This document shows positions 7,918 to 16,186 of a DNA stretch of 64,000 nucleotides, piece after piece. How positions within the stretch are numbered: the first letter of the stretch is position 1; each line of letters opens with the position of its first letter. The stretch is from Okibacterium sp. HSC-33S16 (GTDB taxonomy: Bacteria > Actinomycetota > Actinomycetes > Actinomycetales > Microbacteriaceae). Where the stretch lies: positions 310,001 through 374,000 of the forward strand of contig NZ_JALJZZ010000002.1 in assembly GCF_024171565.1 (NCBI RefSeq). The letters run 5' to 3'. Made by a program: the position numbers and the translations under genes. Under the pieces are notes generated by a model, which was not told where the DNA came from, did no database searches, and was given only the letters and a program-made list of their open reading frames with translations.

Positions 7918-9426
7918 TCACAGTCGGCCAGTGAGTTTCCGGTGGAAAGTCGACGAGCGATCATCGAGACCCTCGAAACGCACGGTCGCCTTGTGGGCGG
8001 CATACTTCTCTTCGACCGAGTCCAGCACCGCCACCGTTGACGCATCCCAGATCTGCGACGAACTAAAGTCGACCACAACATCCTTGGGATCAAGGCTGTA
8101 CGAGAACTGCTCGACCAGGTCATTGCTCGAACCGAAGAACAGTGGACCGTTCACGTCGTACCGAACCTGCGTGCCGTCTTCCGACAGAATGCGGTCAACC
8201 CGCACGACGTGGGCGACGCGGCGCGCGAAGAGCACCATGGCCAGAACGGCGCCGGCCGCCACACCCACCGCGAGGTTGTGGGTGACAACAACCACGACGA
8301 CCGTCGTCACCATCACGACCGTCTCGGGCACAGGCATCCGCTTCAGGGTTGATGGGGTGACGCTGTGCCAATTGACGGTCGTGACCGCGACGACCATCAT
8401 GACGGCGGCGAGGGCCACCATCGGAATCTGCTCCATCACGTCGCTCAGGATGGTGACGAGGAGGAGGAGCACCGCGCCAGCGACAAAGGTGGAGATGCGG
8501 GTGCGGGCACGCCCGAGCTTCACGTTGACGACGGTCTGGCCGATCATGGCGCAGCCGGCGATGCCGCCGTAAAAGCCGGCGAGGATATTCGCGAGTCCGA
8601 GCGCCCACGACTCGCGGTTCTTCGCCGATCGGGTTTCGGTGATGTCGTCGACCAGCTTCGCCGTGAGCAGGGTTTCCATGAGGCCAACGAACGCGACGCT
8701 CAGCGCGGTGGGCCAGATGATCGCGAGGGTGTCGAGGTTGAGCGGCACCAGCAGCTGGGTGATGCCCGGCAGCCCGCCAGCCACATCGCCCTGATCGCCG
8801 ACGTTCGGAACGGTGAGGTGAGCGATCATCGTGATCGCCGTGACCACGACGATTGCGACGAGCGGCGCGGGAACGGCCTTGGTGAGCTTCGGCAGAACGA
8901 GCACGATGAGAAGCGTGAGCGCGAACAGCGGGTACACCAGCCATGGCACTCCGAGCAGGTGCGGAACCTGAGCCGTAAAGATGAGGATGCCGAGTGCGTT
9001 GACGAATCCGATCATCACCGACCGGGGGATGAATCGCATCAAGCGGGCGAGCCCGGTGACGCCGAACAACACCTGGATTAGCCCCGCCAGAACGACGGCG
9101 GGCAGCAGGTATTCGACGCCGTGCTCCTTGACGAGCGGGGCGACAACGAGTGCGACAGCGCCCGCTGCAGCGGTGATCATTGCGGGACGACCGCCGAGGA
9201 AGGACATCGAAATTGCAAGAACAACGGATGCCACGAGGCTCACTTTGGGGTCCACCCCGGCGATTACCGAGAAGGAGATCACTTCGGGAATGAGTGCGAG
9301 CGTCGTCACGATTCCGGCGAGTACTTCGACGCTCAGCGCCCTCGGATTCCGGAGCGTGGTGAGCACCGAGGGTGACAGTGGTGCACCGGACCGGGCGCTG
9401 GACGTGGGTGAAACAGGAGAAGACAC
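7918..9426 (-). CDS. SulP-family anion transporter with STAS domain
   Basis: A 502-residue SulP (SLC26) transporter. It has 10-12 hydrophobic segments between residues 35 and 400, with the family patterns GGRPAMITAAAGAVALVVAPL (sulfate-transporter core) and GGIAGCAMIGQTVVN, then a cytoplasmic STAS domain (about 410-500) with VVDFSSSQIWDASTVAVLDS. Relatives carry bicarbonate, sulfate or other anions with H+ or Na+; the substrate is not clear here. The GTG start has TACAGT 6 nt upstream, so it is probably leaderless and fires divergently from the gene at 9470. Confidence 0.88.
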   Translation of the reverse strand: MSSPVSPTSSARSGAPLSPSVLTTLRNPRALSVEVLAGIVTTLALIPEVISFSVIAGVDPKVSLVASVVLAISMSFLGGRPAMITAAAGAVALVVAPLVKEHGVEYLLPAVVLAGLIQVLFGVTGLARLMRFIPRSVMIGFVNALGILIFTAQVPHLLGVPWLVYPLFALTLLIVLVLPKLTKAVPAPLVAIVVVTAITMIAHLTVPNVGDQGDVAGGLPGITQLLVPLNLDTLAIIWPTALSVAFVGLMETLLTAKLVDDITETRSAKNRESWALGLANILAGFYGGIAGCAMIGQTVVNVKLGRARTRISTFVAGAVLLLLVTILSDVMEQIPMVALAAVMMVVAVTTVNWHSVTPSTLKRMPVPETVVMVTTVVVVVVTHNLAVGVAAGAVLAMVLFARRVAHVVRVDRILSEDGTQVRYDVNGPLFFGSSNDLVEQFSYSLDPKDVVVDFSSSQIWDASTVAVLDSVEEKYAAHKATVRFEGLDDRSSTFHRKLTGRL

Positions 9427-9432
9427 CGGTCA

Positions 9433-9438
9433 ACTGTA
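9433..9438 (-). promoter_or_regulatory. -10 box of leaderless sulP gene
   Basis: TACAGT on the minus strand is 6 nt from the GTG at 9426. It lies in a 43-bp divergent gap that also holds the opposite promoter. Confidence 0.5.
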
Positions 9439-9457
9439 TTCGTTCGCCGGCTCCGCA

Positions 9458-9463
9458 TACGCT
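9458..9463 (+). promoter_or_regulatory. -10 box of leaderless gene at 9470
   Basis: TACGCT is followed by 6 nt and then the ATG at 9470. The -35 region of this promoter overlaps the sulP promoter. Confidence 0.5.
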
Positions 9464-9469
9464 GGCGGC

Positions 9470-9760
9470 ATGCCCTCCTACCGCGTCACCATCACCATCG
9501 GCCGGCTCGCCCCGGGGGTAAAACCCGACGAGGTCCTGCCGGCGGCTGCGGAAGCGGCGGCGGAGTTCGCCACTGTTGAAGCCTCAGACGTCTCTGTCGT
9601 CCGCGGCGCGGCCCGGATCACCGTGCGGTTCGCCGAGGATGACGATGAGATCGCGCTCGCCATTGGAGGGCAGGTTGTCGCCCGCACCAGCGCGCTCGCT
9701 GAACCAGTGGCGTGGGCGATCACGGTCCGCGAGGGTGGTCGCTGGTATCCGGTGGGCTGA
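9470..9760 (+). CDS. Hypothetical protein, small alpha/beta domain
   Basis: A 96-residue protein of no family I recognise. Pattern: a strand (YRVTITIGRLAPG), a helix (PDEVLPAAAEAAAEF), strands (SDVSVVRGAARITVRFAEDDD), a helix (ALAIGGQVVARTSAL) and a final strand (AWAITVREGGRWYPVG). This is a ferredoxin-like beta-alpha-beta arrangement and would fit a small binding protein. It is divergent from sulP and shares its 43-bp promoter gap. Confidence 0.6.
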   Translation: MPSYRVTITIGRLAPGVKPDEVLPAAAEAAAEFATVEASDVSVVRGAARITVRFAEDDDEIALAIGGQVVARTSALAEPVAWAITVREGGRWYPVG

Positions 9761-9832
9761 CGCCGAGTATCGTGACGACCCAATCAGACAGATGTCGTTG
9801 TGTGTCGACGCCACCCCGTACAAGGGCTAGCC

Positions 9833-12406
9833 ATGAATCACTCTCTCGCTTACGGTGAGAGTCCCATGATGAACGAGCCGCTTCCCCATGCGGCTGCCCC
9901 GCATTCCTCGGTTCTCTATGGCCGAGCCCGGCAGCTGGCCGCCATAGCCGACGCCGCGATGGCGGTTGAGGACCACAAGGCTCAATTTGTCCTGATTGAG
10001 GGGGAGTCGGGTTTCGGCAAAACCGCTCTCCTTCACCGGGCGCTCGACCAACTGCCGGACTGGCCCCGGAACCTCGCGACCGCCGACGCTTATGAACGGT
10101 CGCTGCCTTACGGAGTGCTCAACCAGCTGTTGGCCCCGTTCGACCAGTCGCTTCTCAGTCCGGTTCTCGCAAACGGGGTCGACCCGGCCGCGCCAACTCT
10201 CGCGGTCGGTGCCGAGTTGCTTGCCCTAGTCGATGCCAGCGAAGGTGCGACAATCATCGCGATTGACGACGCGCAGTGGGTCGATGAGCAGTCCGCTCGG
10301 GCCCTGTGGTTCGCCGGTCGACGGTCACTCCACGACCGCCTGCTCATCCTCATCGCCGCCAGACCCACGTCGACCGACTTCCTGTCGCACATTCGTCGAC
10401 TCGTCGTTGATGGTGAACGCGGTGTCCGGCTGGAGGTCGGCGGGCTCTCAGCCGAAGACGTGAACGAGCTCGCCGCTTCTCGATTTGGTCGTCGGCTTCG
10501 TCGCCACGCCGCGCAACGCTTGGTTGCGGCAACCGACGGCAATGCACTGCACCTTCGCGCGATCCTCGAGTACGTTGCAGCGACTCCCGATCCTGTGGTC
10601 GAGCTGGAGCGACGCATGGGCGACGGTGTACTCCCGCTCGCCCCGGGGTTCGACTCGATCATGGCGGAATCGATGGAGCGGCTCACCGAATCGGCCCGCA
10701 CCGTCATCCACCTGGCGGCCGTTATCGATGACCGGGTACCCCTCCATCTTCTGAGCGCTGCTGCCGCGCGACTGTTGGGAACGGATGCTGTTGAGGACGC
10801 CATCGACGAGGCTGTCCGCTCTCGCCTGATCGACACCGAAGACAGTGGCGGACAGATCGAGCTTCGACTGCATCACCACCGCATCAGGGACGCCGTCTTG
10901 GCGGAGCTTCCGGTGCGCCAGCGCCGGGAACTGCACCGCGCCGTCGCGCAGGTCGTCAGCGGGGATCGGCAGCTTCGGCACCGCGTACACGGGGCGTTCG
11001 GCCCCGATAATGCGCTGGCTGAGGAGCTGGACCGCGAAGCCCAGGAAGCGCTGTGGCACCACGAAGCGGAGCGGGCAGTGCGTTACTCGATGTGGGCAGC
11101 GTCGCTCTCAAGTTCTCCCGTTGAACAGCAGAGGAGACTGGTGGTGGCAGGGCTCTCGGCGATCACCACGCGACGACTGGGGCTTCTCGTTGGCGCCATC
11201 CCCGAGTTCGCCAATCTTCCCGCCGGTGTAGAACGTGATTTGCTGATGGGCTGCGCGGCACTTGCCGGTGACGACGTCGATTTGGCGCGAGTAACACTGA
11301 CGCGTGCCGCGACCACGAAACCAGAGGACGTGTGGGGGCGAGCGATGGTCGCTCTCGCCAATGAGGCACTCGCCACTCTCGAAATCGAAGCGCGTCGGTT
11401 TGACGTCGTCACTCGGGCAAGCGAAACCGCGATAGCGGAGATCGCAAAGGTGCGTTCTGACCCAGGATACGATCCCGCTGCACTCGGCGTGGTCGACTTG
11501 ACGGAGCTCGCCGGCACCGCCGTGACCTGGCGCACCATGGCGCGGTGGAAGTCAGCGGGCGACCTCGATGTCGACCTCGAGATTTCCGGGCTTCTGGATC
11601 GGGCCGCCCAGACCGGGTTCACGCCGCAGCACGCCGTCATGTTGGTGACGCGGGGCGCCATTCGGCGTCAGCAGGGACGGCTCGACGAGGCAATCGCGGA
11701 TCTGGATCATGGCATCTCCCTTGCAGACATCATGCGCCCGTCCATCGCTCCGTACGGAAGAATTGAACTCGCCCTCGCTCATTTCCGGCAAGGACGCTGG
11801 GACGAATCGGCAACGACAGCGGCGATCGCCGTCGCTCTCGCCGACGACTTCGGGGGGTCAGGGACGTATGGGTTGTCCCAAGCGGTCGCTGCACTGGTTC
11901 CGGCGGCACGTGGCCAGAAGGCCGTCGCCGAGTCGCACCTCGCCGAGGCGACACGGAGCAGGCCGCCGGTTGACCCGACGCTTCTCCTCCTCGTCGACGC
12001 AGTGAGCGCCCGGGCCGAGGGAGACTACGCGACAGTCGCGCGCATCGCCCAGGACGCCCTCTCAACCGAACATCCGCGCGCGCAAATTGGCGCTAACTGG
12101 TGGACAGAGCTTCTGGACGAGGCAACCCGACCGCTTTCTCCGGGCTCCCCGGCAAGCCGTGACCCCTTGAGCGCGCTGAGTGTGCGGGAACGTGAAGTGG
12201 CCCATTTGGCCGCTCAAGGCCTCACCAATCGAGAGGTTGCCCAGCGACTCTTCGTCACGGTCAAGGGTGTGGAATACCACATGGGAAATGTCCTCGCCAA
12301 GCTTCATCTCACGTCGCGTCGAGGCATCCGTGCATTGATCGATGGGCAGGCAAACCTTCCGACAGCCGGAAAAGGGAACGCCCGCACGACTAGGGATGCC
12401 CCCTAG
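9833..12406 (+). CDS. Large ATP-binding LuxR-family transcriptional regulator (LAL type)
   Basis: An 857-residue LAL regulator (large ATP-binding regulators of the LuxR family). Residues about 25-200 hold an AAA-like ATPase with Walker A GESGFGKTALL and Walker B IIAIDDAQWVDEQSA; the middle is a helical TPR-like region; the C-terminus is a LuxR HTH (LSVREREVAHLAAQGLTNRE, then VAQRLFVTVKGVEYHMGNVL). LAL proteins such as MalT activate genes on binding a ligand plus ATP. Two in-frame ATGs compete: 9833 (AAGGG upstream) and 9866, which follows an inverted repeat ACTCTC/GAGAGT (9840-9862) overlapping its possible ribosome binding site. The stop codon lies inside the palindrome at 12389-12407, hinting at local self-control. 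Confidence 0.9.
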   Translation: MNHSLAYGESPMMNEPLPHAAAPHSSVLYGRARQLAAIADAAMAVEDHKAQFVLIEGESGFGKTALLHRALDQLPDWPRNLATADAYERSLPYGVLNQLLAPFDQSLLSPVLANGVDPAAPTLAVGAELLALVDASEGATIIAIDDAQWVDEQSARALWFAGRRSLHDRLLILIAARPTSTDFLSHIRRLVVDGERGVRLEVGGLSAEDVNELAASRFGRRLRRHAAQRLVAATDGNALHLRAILEYVAATPDPVVELERRMGDGVLPLAPGFDSIMAESMERLTESARTVIHLAAVIDDRVPLHLLSAAAARLLGTDAVEDAIDEAVRSRLIDTEDSGGQIELRLHHHRIRDAVLAELPVRQRRELHRAVAQVVSGDRQLRHRVHGAFGPDNALAEELDREAQEALWHHEAERAVRYSMWAASLSSSPVEQQRRLVVAGLSAITTRRLGLLVGAIPEFANLPAGVERDLLMGCAALAGDDVDLARVTLTRAATTKPEDVWGRAMVALANEALATLEIEARRFDVVTRASETAIAEIAKVRSDPGYDPAALGVVDLTELAGTAVTWRTMARWKSAGDLDVDLEISGLLDRAAQTGFTPQHAVMLVTRGAIRRQQGRLDEAIADLDHGISLADIMRPSIAPYGRIELALAHFRQGRWDESATTAAIAVALADDFGGSGTYGLSQAVAALVPAARGQKAVAESHLAEATRSRPPVDPTLLLLVDAVSARAEGDYATVARIAQDALSTEHPRAQIGANWWTELLDEATRPLSPGSPASRDPLSALSVREREVAHLAAQGLTNREVAQRLFVTVKGVEYHMGNVLAKLHLTSRRGIRALIDGQANLPTAGKGNARTTRDAP

Positions 12407-12407
12407 T
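12389..12407. promoter_or_regulatory. Perfect 19-bp palindrome ACTAGGG-N5-CCCTAGT (operator candidate)
   Basis: The arms ACTAGGG and CCCTAGT flank the 5-nt spacer ATGCC. It has the same core and spacing as 6805-6823, and these are the only two full matches I found. It overlaps the stop of the LuxR gene and lies about 43 nt before the hairpin that begins at 12441. Confidence 0.6.
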
Positions 12408-12440
12408 GCACTGAGGCTTCCTCACGGTGAGACTGAGGAG

Positions 12441-12498
12441 GAGCAACGCGCAATCAGTGTTCTTGCGGGGCAGCCTGAACACCGATTGCGCGTTGCTC
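12441..12498 (+). ncRNA. Long hairpin, candidate small RNA or terminator
   Basis: The arms GAGCAACGCGCAATC and GATTGCGCGTTGCTC (15 bp) are continued, after one A/C mismatch, by GTGTTC/GAACAC (6 bp); the loop is 14 nt. There is no T-run after it, so a simple intrinsic terminator of the LuxR gene is only one option. A GAGACT hexamer at 12429-12434 stands 6 nt before the first base of the stem, and the palindrome at 12389-12407 is centred about 43 nt upstream, as expected for an activated promoter whose transcript starts with this hairpin. Confidence 0.45.
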
Positions 12499-12544
12499 GA
12501 CGTCTGTGCCTCGCTCATCCGCACGGGCCTCGCTGCGGCCCGGA

Positions 12545-12550
12545 TACGAT
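12545..12550 (+). promoter_or_regulatory. -10 box of leaderless pcnA/cca
   Basis: TACGAT is followed by 7 nt and the ATG at 12558. Confidence 0.5.
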
Positions 12551-12557
12551 GTACCCC

Positions 12558-14003
12558 ATGGTGAGCATGGCTGAATCGTTGGAGCGACTGTCGGCATTGG
12601 CCGCTTCGCCGGTCGTCTCTCGAGTGGCGACAGCGTTCGCAAACGCAGGGTTTGAACTGGCGCTCGTTGGCGGGCCCGTGCGCGACGCAATGCTGGGGCG
12701 CGAGGTAACCGACCTCGACTTCACAACCAACGCGTTGCCGGATCAGATCCTCGCCGTCATCAAGTCCGTCTCGGACGCCCAGTGGGACATTGGACGTGAG
12801 TTCGGCACCATCGGCGCCCGGGTAACCGCCGGTGGGCTGACCGAGACGGTCGAAGTGACCACCTACCGTGCCGATGCCTATGACGGTGTGACGCGAAAGC
12901 CGGTCGTCGCATTCGGCGACAACCTCGAAGATGACCTCCGTCGCCGTGATTTCACGGTCAACGCGATGGCTTTGCGCGTTCCCGAGATTGTTCTCGTCGA
13001 CCCTTACGGTGGCGTCGAAGATTTACTCCGGCGTACTCTCCGCACCCCGAGCGCACCCGAAGTGAGCTTCGGGGATGACCCACTGCGGATGCTGCGGGCC
13101 GCACGATTCACATCGCAGCTCGGTTTTGTCGTGGACGACGCCACAGCGCAGGCGATGTCCGACATGGCCGACAGCATCGCTATCGTGTCGGCAGAGCGCG
13201 TTCAGGTGGAGTTGTCTAAGTTGCTCCTCACCGATGAGCCTCGCGGCGGCATTGAGCTGCTCGTCGACAGTGGCCTTGCTGCATTGGTCATTCCGGAGAT
13301 CCCGGCCCTGCGCCTCGAAATCGACGAACACCACCACCACAAAGACGTCTACCAGCACTCGTTGACGGTGCTCGAGCAGGCCATCGGTTACGAGAAGTCG
13401 CGACACCCCGGTGAAGCCCCGGACCTCACCCTGCGGCTCGCCGCCATCCTCCATGACATTGGGAAGCCGGCCACGCGACGACTCGAGCCCGGAGGGGCGG
13501 TGAGTTTCTATCACCACGACATGGTCGGCTCGAAGCTGGCGAAGAAGCGGCTGACCGCGCTGCGCTACGACAACGACACCGTCAAAGATGTCGCTCGACT
13601 GATCGAACTGCACCTGCGGTTCTTCGGTTACACCGACGGCGCCTGGACAGACTCGGCCGTGCGCCGGTACGTGCGCGACGCCGGCCACCTGCTTGAGCGG
13701 TTACACATTCTCACCCGCGCCGACGTGACCACACGCAACCGGCGCAAAGCTGACCGGCTGGGCTTCGCCTACGACGACCTCGAAGCACGCATCGCGGAGC
13801 TCCGCGAACGGGAAGAACTCGAAGCGGTGCGCCCCGAGCTCGATGGCAACGCGATCCAGCGCATTCTCGGTATCTCGCCGGGCCGTGACGTTGGTGAGGC
13901 GTACAAGTGGCTGCTTGAACTGCGCCTCGACGAAGGACCGATCGGCGAGGATGAAGCTGAGCGGCGACTGCTCGCCTGGTGGGCCGAGCGTCAGTCAGCC
14001 TGA
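12558..14003 (+). CDS. CCA tRNA nucleotidyltransferase
   Basis: A 481-residue CCA-adding enzyme that builds or repairs the 3'-CCA of tRNAs in the cytosol. Order: nucleotidyltransferase head with LVGGPVRDAMLG and the metal-binding DLDFTTNA; the RRRDFTVNAMA template segment; the GDDPLRMLRAARF neck; and a C-terminal HD domain with AAILHDIGKP, as in the actinobacterial PcnA/CCA family. The ATG at 12558 fits the -10 at 12545; ATG 12549 and 12567 are in-frame alternatives. The gene sits on the origin-proximal side in many actinobacteria, agreeing with nearby dnaB. Confidence 0.92.
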   Translation: MVSMAESLERLSALAASPVVSRVATAFANAGFELALVGGPVRDAMLGREVTDLDFTTNALPDQILAVIKSVSDAQWDIGREFGTIGARVTAGGLTETVEVTTYRADAYDGVTRKPVVAFGDNLEDDLRRRDFTVNAMALRVPEIVLVDPYGGVEDLLRRTLRTPSAPEVSFGDDPLRMLRAARFTSQLGFVVDDATAQAMSDMADSIAIVSAERVQVELSKLLLTDEPRGGIELLVDSGLAALVIPEIPALRLEIDEHHHHKDVYQHSLTVLEQAIGYEKSRHPGEAPDLTLRLAAILHDIGKPATRRLEPGGAVSFYHHDMVGSKLAKKRLTALRYDNDTVKDVARLIELHLRFFGYTDGAWTDSAVRRYVRDAGHLLERLHILTRADVTTRNRRKADRLGFAYDDLEARIAELREREELEAVRPELDGNAIQRILGISPGRDVGEAYKWLLELRLDEGPIGEDEAERRLLAWWAERQSA

Positions 14004-14055
14004 CTCCCGCGGGTCTCCGTTCGTCACAATCCTGAAACCGGCGCGGGGTGCGCAA

Positions 14056-14061
14056 TAGCCT
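14056..14061 (+). promoter_or_regulatory. -10 box of leaderless gene at 14068
   Basis: TAGCCT is followed by 6 nt and the ATG at 14068. Confidence 0.55.
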
Positions 14062-14067
14062 GAGCAC

Positions 14068-15300
14068 ATGACTGACTCGCGCCGACCCGACAAACACGAC
14101 ACTGCCTCCCTCGCGTTTGCGAGCCAGGCTGTGCACGCTGGCAACGAGATCGACGCCGGATCGGGCGCCATCCGTACTCCCATCGTGATGGCCAACTCTT
14201 ACGCATTGCCTGAAGACGCCTCAACGATCAGTTGGTCGGGAACCGACGTCCCGCTGTATACCCGCAACTCCGGTGCCAACCAGTTAGGCCTCGAACGCAA
14301 GCTGGCTGCCCTTGAACACGGTGACGAGGCCGTCGCGCTGGCGAGTGGCGTTGCTGCACTGCACGCCGTGTTCTTCACCTTGTTGAAGTCCGGCGACCAT
14401 GTTGTGGTTGGCGACGTCACCTATGAAGCCATCTACCGGCTCTTCGCCGAGCTGCTTCCCGAGAAGTATGGAATCACCGCCACCTTCGTCGACTCCGCCG
14501 ATCTCGACGCGGTTCGTTCGGCGATCCGCCCGGAGACGGCTCTCGTCCATGTCGAGGTGATCGGCAATCCGACCACCAAGGTGACCGACATTGCGGCGGT
14601 CTCGGACATCGCCCATGAGGCGGGTGCCCTTCTCAGTGTTGATTCCACCTTCACGCCGCCGCCACTGTTCCGACCGCTCGAGCATGGTGCCGACCTCGTC
14701 GTGCATTCGCTCACGAAGTACATCAACGGACACGGCGACGCGATGGGAGGCGCTGTGATCGGACGCGGAGACCTGATTCGAAGAATCAAAGCGGATGCCA
14801 TGGTGGACGTCGGCGGCGTCATCTCACCTTTCAACGCGTGGCTGATTATGCGTGGTTCGGTGACTCTGCCGCTGCGCCTGCGCCAGCACCAGGAGTCGGC
14901 GCAGCACGTCGCCCAGTTCCTCCAGGCTGATCCGCGGGTCGCGTTTGTCGCCTATCCCGGACTCGCCACCCACCCACAACACGAGGCTGCTGTCCGGCAG
15001 TTTGAGGGACGAGGGTTCGGCGGCATGCTGGCCTTTGCCGTCGATGGCGACTCCGCAACCCAGGACCGGTTCGTTGCCAACCTTCGGGTGGTCACGTCTG
15101 CGGTCTCGCTCGGTCATGACGAATCACTCATCGTCCACGTGGCCGGGGGAGTCGACGCCGGGCCGCGAGTCGCGTTCTACCCGGAGGAGTTTCGCACGTT
15201 CGGCCACCTCCGATTCTCGATTGGGCTCGAGGACCCGGAGGACATCCTCGCCGACCTGCAGGCGGCCCTCGACGCAACATTCGGTGAGGCCCCGCACTAA
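14068..15300 (+). CDS. PLP-dependent trans-sulfuration enzyme (cystathionine/methionine gamma-lyase type)
   Basis: A 410-residue Cys/Met-metabolism PLP enzyme. Family marks: YTRNSGANQLGLERKLAALE, the ALASGVAALHAVFFTLLKSGD cofactor loop, and the PLP-lysine motif HSLTKYINGHGDAMGG (Lys near residue 218). Members include cystathionine gamma-synthase, cystathionine gamma-lyase and methionine gamma-lyase, which sequence alone does not separate; no met gene is adjacent. It is leaderless, and its end is followed by the unrelated small gene at 15402. Confidence 0.85.
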   Translation: MTDSRRPDKHDTASLAFASQAVHAGNEIDAGSGAIRTPIVMANSYALPEDASTISWSGTDVPLYTRNSGANQLGLERKLAALEHGDEAVALASGVAALHAVFFTLLKSGDHVVVGDVTYEAIYRLFAELLPEKYGITATFVDSADLDAVRSAIRPETALVHVEVIGNPTTKVTDIAAVSDIAHEAGALLSVDSTFTPPPLFRPLEHGADLVVHSLTKYINGHGDAMGGAVIGRGDLIRRIKADAMVDVGGVISPFNAWLIMRGSVTLPLRLRQHQESAQHVAQFLQADPRVAFVAYPGLATHPQHEAAVRQFEGRGFGGMLAFAVDGDSATQDRFVANLRVVTSAVSLGHDESLIVHVAGGVDAGPRVAFYPEEFRTFGHLRFSIGLEDPEDILADLQAALDATFGEAPH

Positions 15301-15364
15301 CTCGCCGGAATTCACTGTCAAGCCCTTTATGGAGAAATCCGGGACATCTAGCTTGGAGCGACGA

Positions 15365-15384
15365 CGTACTCAAAGCGGAGTACG
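15365..15384. promoter_or_regulatory. Inverted repeat CGTACTC-N6-GAGTACG in 5' region
   Basis: A perfect 7-bp inverted repeat. A TAGCTT -10 box (15349-15354) puts the likely transcript start near 15361, so the repeat lies either as an operator just downstream of the start or as a 5'-mRNA hairpin ahead of the gene at 15402. Confidence 0.45.
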
Positions 15385-15401
15385 AATGTCAGGAGGATCC
15401 C

Positions 15402-15728
15402 ATGCACATCACGGCCGAGCGCGTCGATTCGACGCTCAGTTCTCCGAAGAAGAAGACACACCCAACGTGGCAGGTTCACATCTCGCTGGAAAACGACAAG
15501 GTGGAACGCGACGTCGAGATTCGTCTTGATCACGTCGGCAAGGACGTCGAGATGGTAGTGCTCAACGGCACGCCCATCGGCTTTGTTCATCATGTCGAAC
15601 CGGTGTATGTGGCACTCACCGGCCCCGATCTGGCCCGGGCCGTCGAGATCTCGCAGAAACTCACCCTCGACGGGAGCATCAAGGCGCTCCTCGACACGGT
15701 GCCGATGGAAACGCTGACCGCGAGCTGA
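15402..15728 (+). CDS. Hypothetical protein, 108 aa
   Basis: A soluble 108-residue protein I do not recognise. It has a basic N-terminus (STLSSPKKKTHPTW), a central beta-rich core (VHISLENDKVERDVEIRLDH, VEMVVLNGTPIGFVHHVEPV) and a helical C-terminus (DLARAVEISQKLTLDGSIKA). The AGGAGG site lies 5 nt before the ATG. It is flanked by an upstream inverted repeat and a downstream terminator, so it is a monocistronic unit with its own control. Confidence 0.6.
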   Translation: MHITAERVDSTLSSPKKKTHPTWQVHISLENDKVERDVEIRLDHVGKDVEMVVLNGTPIGFVHHVEPVYVALTGPDLARAVEISQKLTLDGSIKALLDTVPMETLTAS

Positions 15729-15745
15729 CTCCGCGCTCCCGAACA

Positions 15746-15796
15746 CCCTTGCCGGGCTGGCCTGAGCGGCCGGGGGGGCTGGCCAGCCGGCAAGGG
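15746..15796 (+). terminator. Terminator hairpin
   Basis: The arms cccttgccgggctggcc and ggccagccggcaaggg (one bulged g) end the 15402 gene; the tail is gcttt. Confidence 0.65.
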
Positions 15797-15837
15797 GCTT
15801 TCCGTTCAACCCCTTGTTCCCGAGTCCCGCGCACGCG

Positions 15838-15843
15838 TACTCT
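15838..15843 (+). promoter_or_regulatory. -10 box of leaderless gene at 15851
   Basis: TACTCT is followed by 7 nt and the ATG at 15851. Confidence 0.45.
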
Positions 15844-15850
15844 CTCTCCC

Positions 15851-16186
15851 ATGACGAACTCACACACCCCGAACGAGCACGGAACGGCGCGCATTCCCGG
15901 CGACGAACACGGCGCGGATGAGAGGTTCACATCGGCGAACGAGGTCAACGCAGACCGCGGTGCCGACTACACCACCACCGGCGACCCGATCGATGACCCG
16001 GAACACCTCGCCGAGGAACATGACCTTCACGCCACGACGGGCCGCCCACTGTCGGGGGCAGATGAGACCGACGAGGACGTCGATCGCACCACCGTCGGCA
16101 ACCCGATCACTTCTGAAGCGCACGAAGCAGAAGAGCAACTGCCGCATGCGACGCCGGGAAACAACCCCGCTATCCCCGAGACCTGA
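15851..16186 (+). CDS. Acidic protein with internal duplication
   Basis: A 111-residue hydrophilic protein of unknown function with no membrane segment. Two homologous repeats of about 26 residues can be aligned: TTTGDPIDDPEHLAEEHDLH followed by ATTGRP, and TTVGNPITSEAHEAEEQLPH followed by ATPGNN. Each has a T(T/V)G(D/N)PI head and a H.AEE acidic stretch. The composition suggests a disordered or stress-linked protein. It is leaderless by position of the -10. Confidence 0.5.
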   Translation: MTNSHTPNEHGTARIPGDEHGADERFTSANEVNADRGADYTTTGDPIDDPEHLAEEHDLHATTGRPLSGADETDEDVDRTTVGNPITSEAHEAEEQLPHATPGNNPAIPET

